This document shows, piece by piece, positions 62,440 to 64,000 of a DNA stretch of 64,000 nt (position 1 is the first letter of the stretch; every line of letters begins with the position of its first letter). This DNA is from Epichloe hybrida (lineage: Eukaryota > Ascomycota > Sordariomycetes > Hypocreales > Clavicipitaceae). The DNA lies in assembly GCA_019022495.1 (NCBI GenBank), contig JAFEKR010000001.1, positions 2,666,001-2,730,000 on the forward strand. Reading direction: 5' to 3'. The notes under the pieces are model-generated. The model did not search any database, had not been told where the DNA came from, and saw only the letters and a list, made by a program, of their open reading frames with translations. The position numbers were made by a program, and so were the translations under genes.

Positions 62440-63686
62440 TCATAAGCTTGCCTCAAAATCAGGAAGTGCCCACTTCACCATCCATTCCGACTTCAGGACT
62501 TCTTCAGTCGTAGGCTGCTCCTCCGGCCTGAATGAAAGCATTCGGCGCATCAAGTCTAAAAGAGCAGCAGTCTCTTCTCTGCTGAATTCTCCCGCGTCAA
62601 GCTTTCGGCGATATTTCTGTACGCATTCCTCAAATGCATCATTGAGGCGCGGCCATACATGGCGAGCCTTCTTTGGCCGTCCATGCTCGTCAAAAAAAAG
62701 GTTCCGTGCCTCCCAACGCTCGAACCAGCTTGAAGGAATAGGCCCCAGCACATCAATCTGCTGAGATGCTACTTCATCGATGCCAACAAACTCGCTGCTA
62801 AACAGCGCCTTCATGCAGATTATCTCCCAAATTGCCGTAGCAAGACTCCATATGTCTGCCGAGTAGGAAAGATGCAACCCTGGTTCAAAAAACGCTTCTG
62901 GCGGCCGCATAGCCACAGGTGTTTTGCAATCTTCTCCCAAACGAGGATCCAGGTCTGGGGCAAACGACTCTCCAAAGTCACTGAGAAGCACCCGCGCATC
63001 AGATGGAACAAATTCTTTCGCGTCTTTGCCCATGCAGAGGGGTACTACTGCCTTTGATGGAACACCCGGTGGAAGGCGCTTTCCGTCCCGCCTCATGACA
63101 GGGACCGTCTCAGGGTCGCCATACTCTTCACGGAGCTGCTCGACCGATAGCTCGTCGAAAGTCGCCGGGGGCTTGACCAATACGTTGCGTAGATGTATAT
63201 CTGAAAGATGATTAGTCAATGCAAGCCCAAGTGGCCAAGTATACTGCTTTGAGAACGCAGACCTCCATGAACATAGCCCCGTGAATGTACATAAGAGACG
63301 GCGAGTGCCAGCTTGTAGGCCAAAGCTCGTGCAACTTTGATGGGGAACAGGCGGCTGAATGAGATCTCCCTGAGATTGCACATTGCCGGTGTCGTTGTAT
63401 AGCATGAGTGACGTCCATTAGGACCGTGGAGTTCGAATTCGTCAAGGGGGACAGGGACCAAGTTTTGCCCTAGATGTCGTGACGACGACGACGACGACGA
63501 CGACGGGGGGTGCATTGCAAGGGCTCTGAGAACGCCGATCTCCCGCGGCTGTGAGTTCGCTATGCAGACTTTGATGGCGATATATCGCTTCATGCAGACA
63601 TGGTGCGCTAACCAAACAGTTGAATAGCCTCCATATCCTAGCTTTTCAACAACGCGGTATCGCCCGTCAAGTATGTCCTCAATCAT
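62440..63686 (-). CDS. SRPK-like serine/threonine protein kinase (5' end uncertain)
   Basis: Exons to 63,263 and from 63,200 to 62,440 (62-nt intron). The join restores YVHGDIHLRNVLV. From the ATG at 63,686 (MIEDILDGRY) the protein has 394 residues. Gly-loop KLGYGGYSTVWL, ATP-binding Lys in YIAIKV, a Ser run coded by a GAC repeat, catalytic loop HGDIHLRN, SDFGES as the DFG triad, then RPPEAFFEP and SADIWSLATAIWEI. The SRPK-type insert with PETVPVMRRDGK separates the lobes. The Lys usual two residues after the catalytic Asp (DIKxxN) is His here. Upstream the frame stays open to the window edge (EYEWVDGAEPLAKYKPGGYHP fits the family) but has no ATG, so a 5' exon probably lies near or beyond 63,900. 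Confidence 0.75.
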
Positions 63687-64000
63687 GACGGGATGATAGC
63701 CACCCGGTTTATACTTGGCGAGAGGTTCCGCACCGTCAACCCATTCGTACTCGGCATGAGAACACGGCACGTCCTCCGTATGCTGCCTTGATGACGAACA
63801 AAAGCTGGCGCAGCTGTGCAGAGTCAACAAACCTAGCCCTGCCCCCCCTCTGTGGTGGACAAACGGCGGGCCTAGAAGCCCTGGTTGTTGCCGCGAGGTT
63901 CGTGAGAAGGCAAGAACAGAGGTCAGATTTTTCGCAGTTGCCGCAAAATATCGCACACGTGACCAGCACCATCCTAACACAAACTCATTGAGGACAAGCT

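Overview
The window is nuclear DNA of a filamentous ascomycete. The short GT-AG introns (about 50-145 nt), the gene families present (Zn2Cys6 regulator, fungal sucrose-type transporter, wax-synthase-like acyltransferase, Pkr1, fungal TERT) and a first third of transposons decayed by C-to-T changes (repeat-induced point mutation, RIP) fit Pezizomycotina. The protein style suggests Hypocreales, but this is a judgement by eye.

Region 1, 1 to about 23,900, is an extremely AT-rich compartment without an intact gene. It holds three long relics of one Tad1-like LINE: copy A on the minus strand, copies B and C on the plus strand. Gag zinc knuckles, the endonuclease GDFN motif, the RT motif and a C-terminal zinc knuckle can still be read through RIP stop codons. 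Between B and C lies an array of AT-rich units of about 1.55 kb, two direct and one inverted. Nested in these relics are two small, coding-free LTR elements (TRIM-like, 529 bp and 599 bp). Each has TG...CA direct repeats and a 5-bp target duplication, and an empty site is visible elsewhere in the window. A Copia-type gag relic and a diverged solo LTR of the 599-bp family mark the edge of the compartment.

Region 2, about 24,000 to 36,000, has normal base composition but few genes: one small zinc-finger gene, long spacers, minisatellites and many copies of the 9-mer TACGGAGTA.

Region 3, 36,000 to 52,650, carries housekeeping genes: PKR1 (V-ATPase assembly), a sucrose/GPH-type transporter, a large DH-BAR-SH3 Rho/Cdc42 exchange factor, and a complete eight-exon telomerase reverse transcriptase.

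Region 4, 52,650 to 64,000, mixes an accessory set (MBOAT/wax-synthase-like acyltransferase, divergent Zn2Cys6 regulator, 5'-truncated FAD oxidoreductase relic, P450 with one in-frame stop) with mitochondrial ABC transporter ATM1 and an SRPK-like kinase. The accessory genes look like remains of a small metabolic cluster; this is inferred from family types and spacing only.

All intron-exon models were built by hand from splice signals, reading frame and family motifs, and no transcript data were available.
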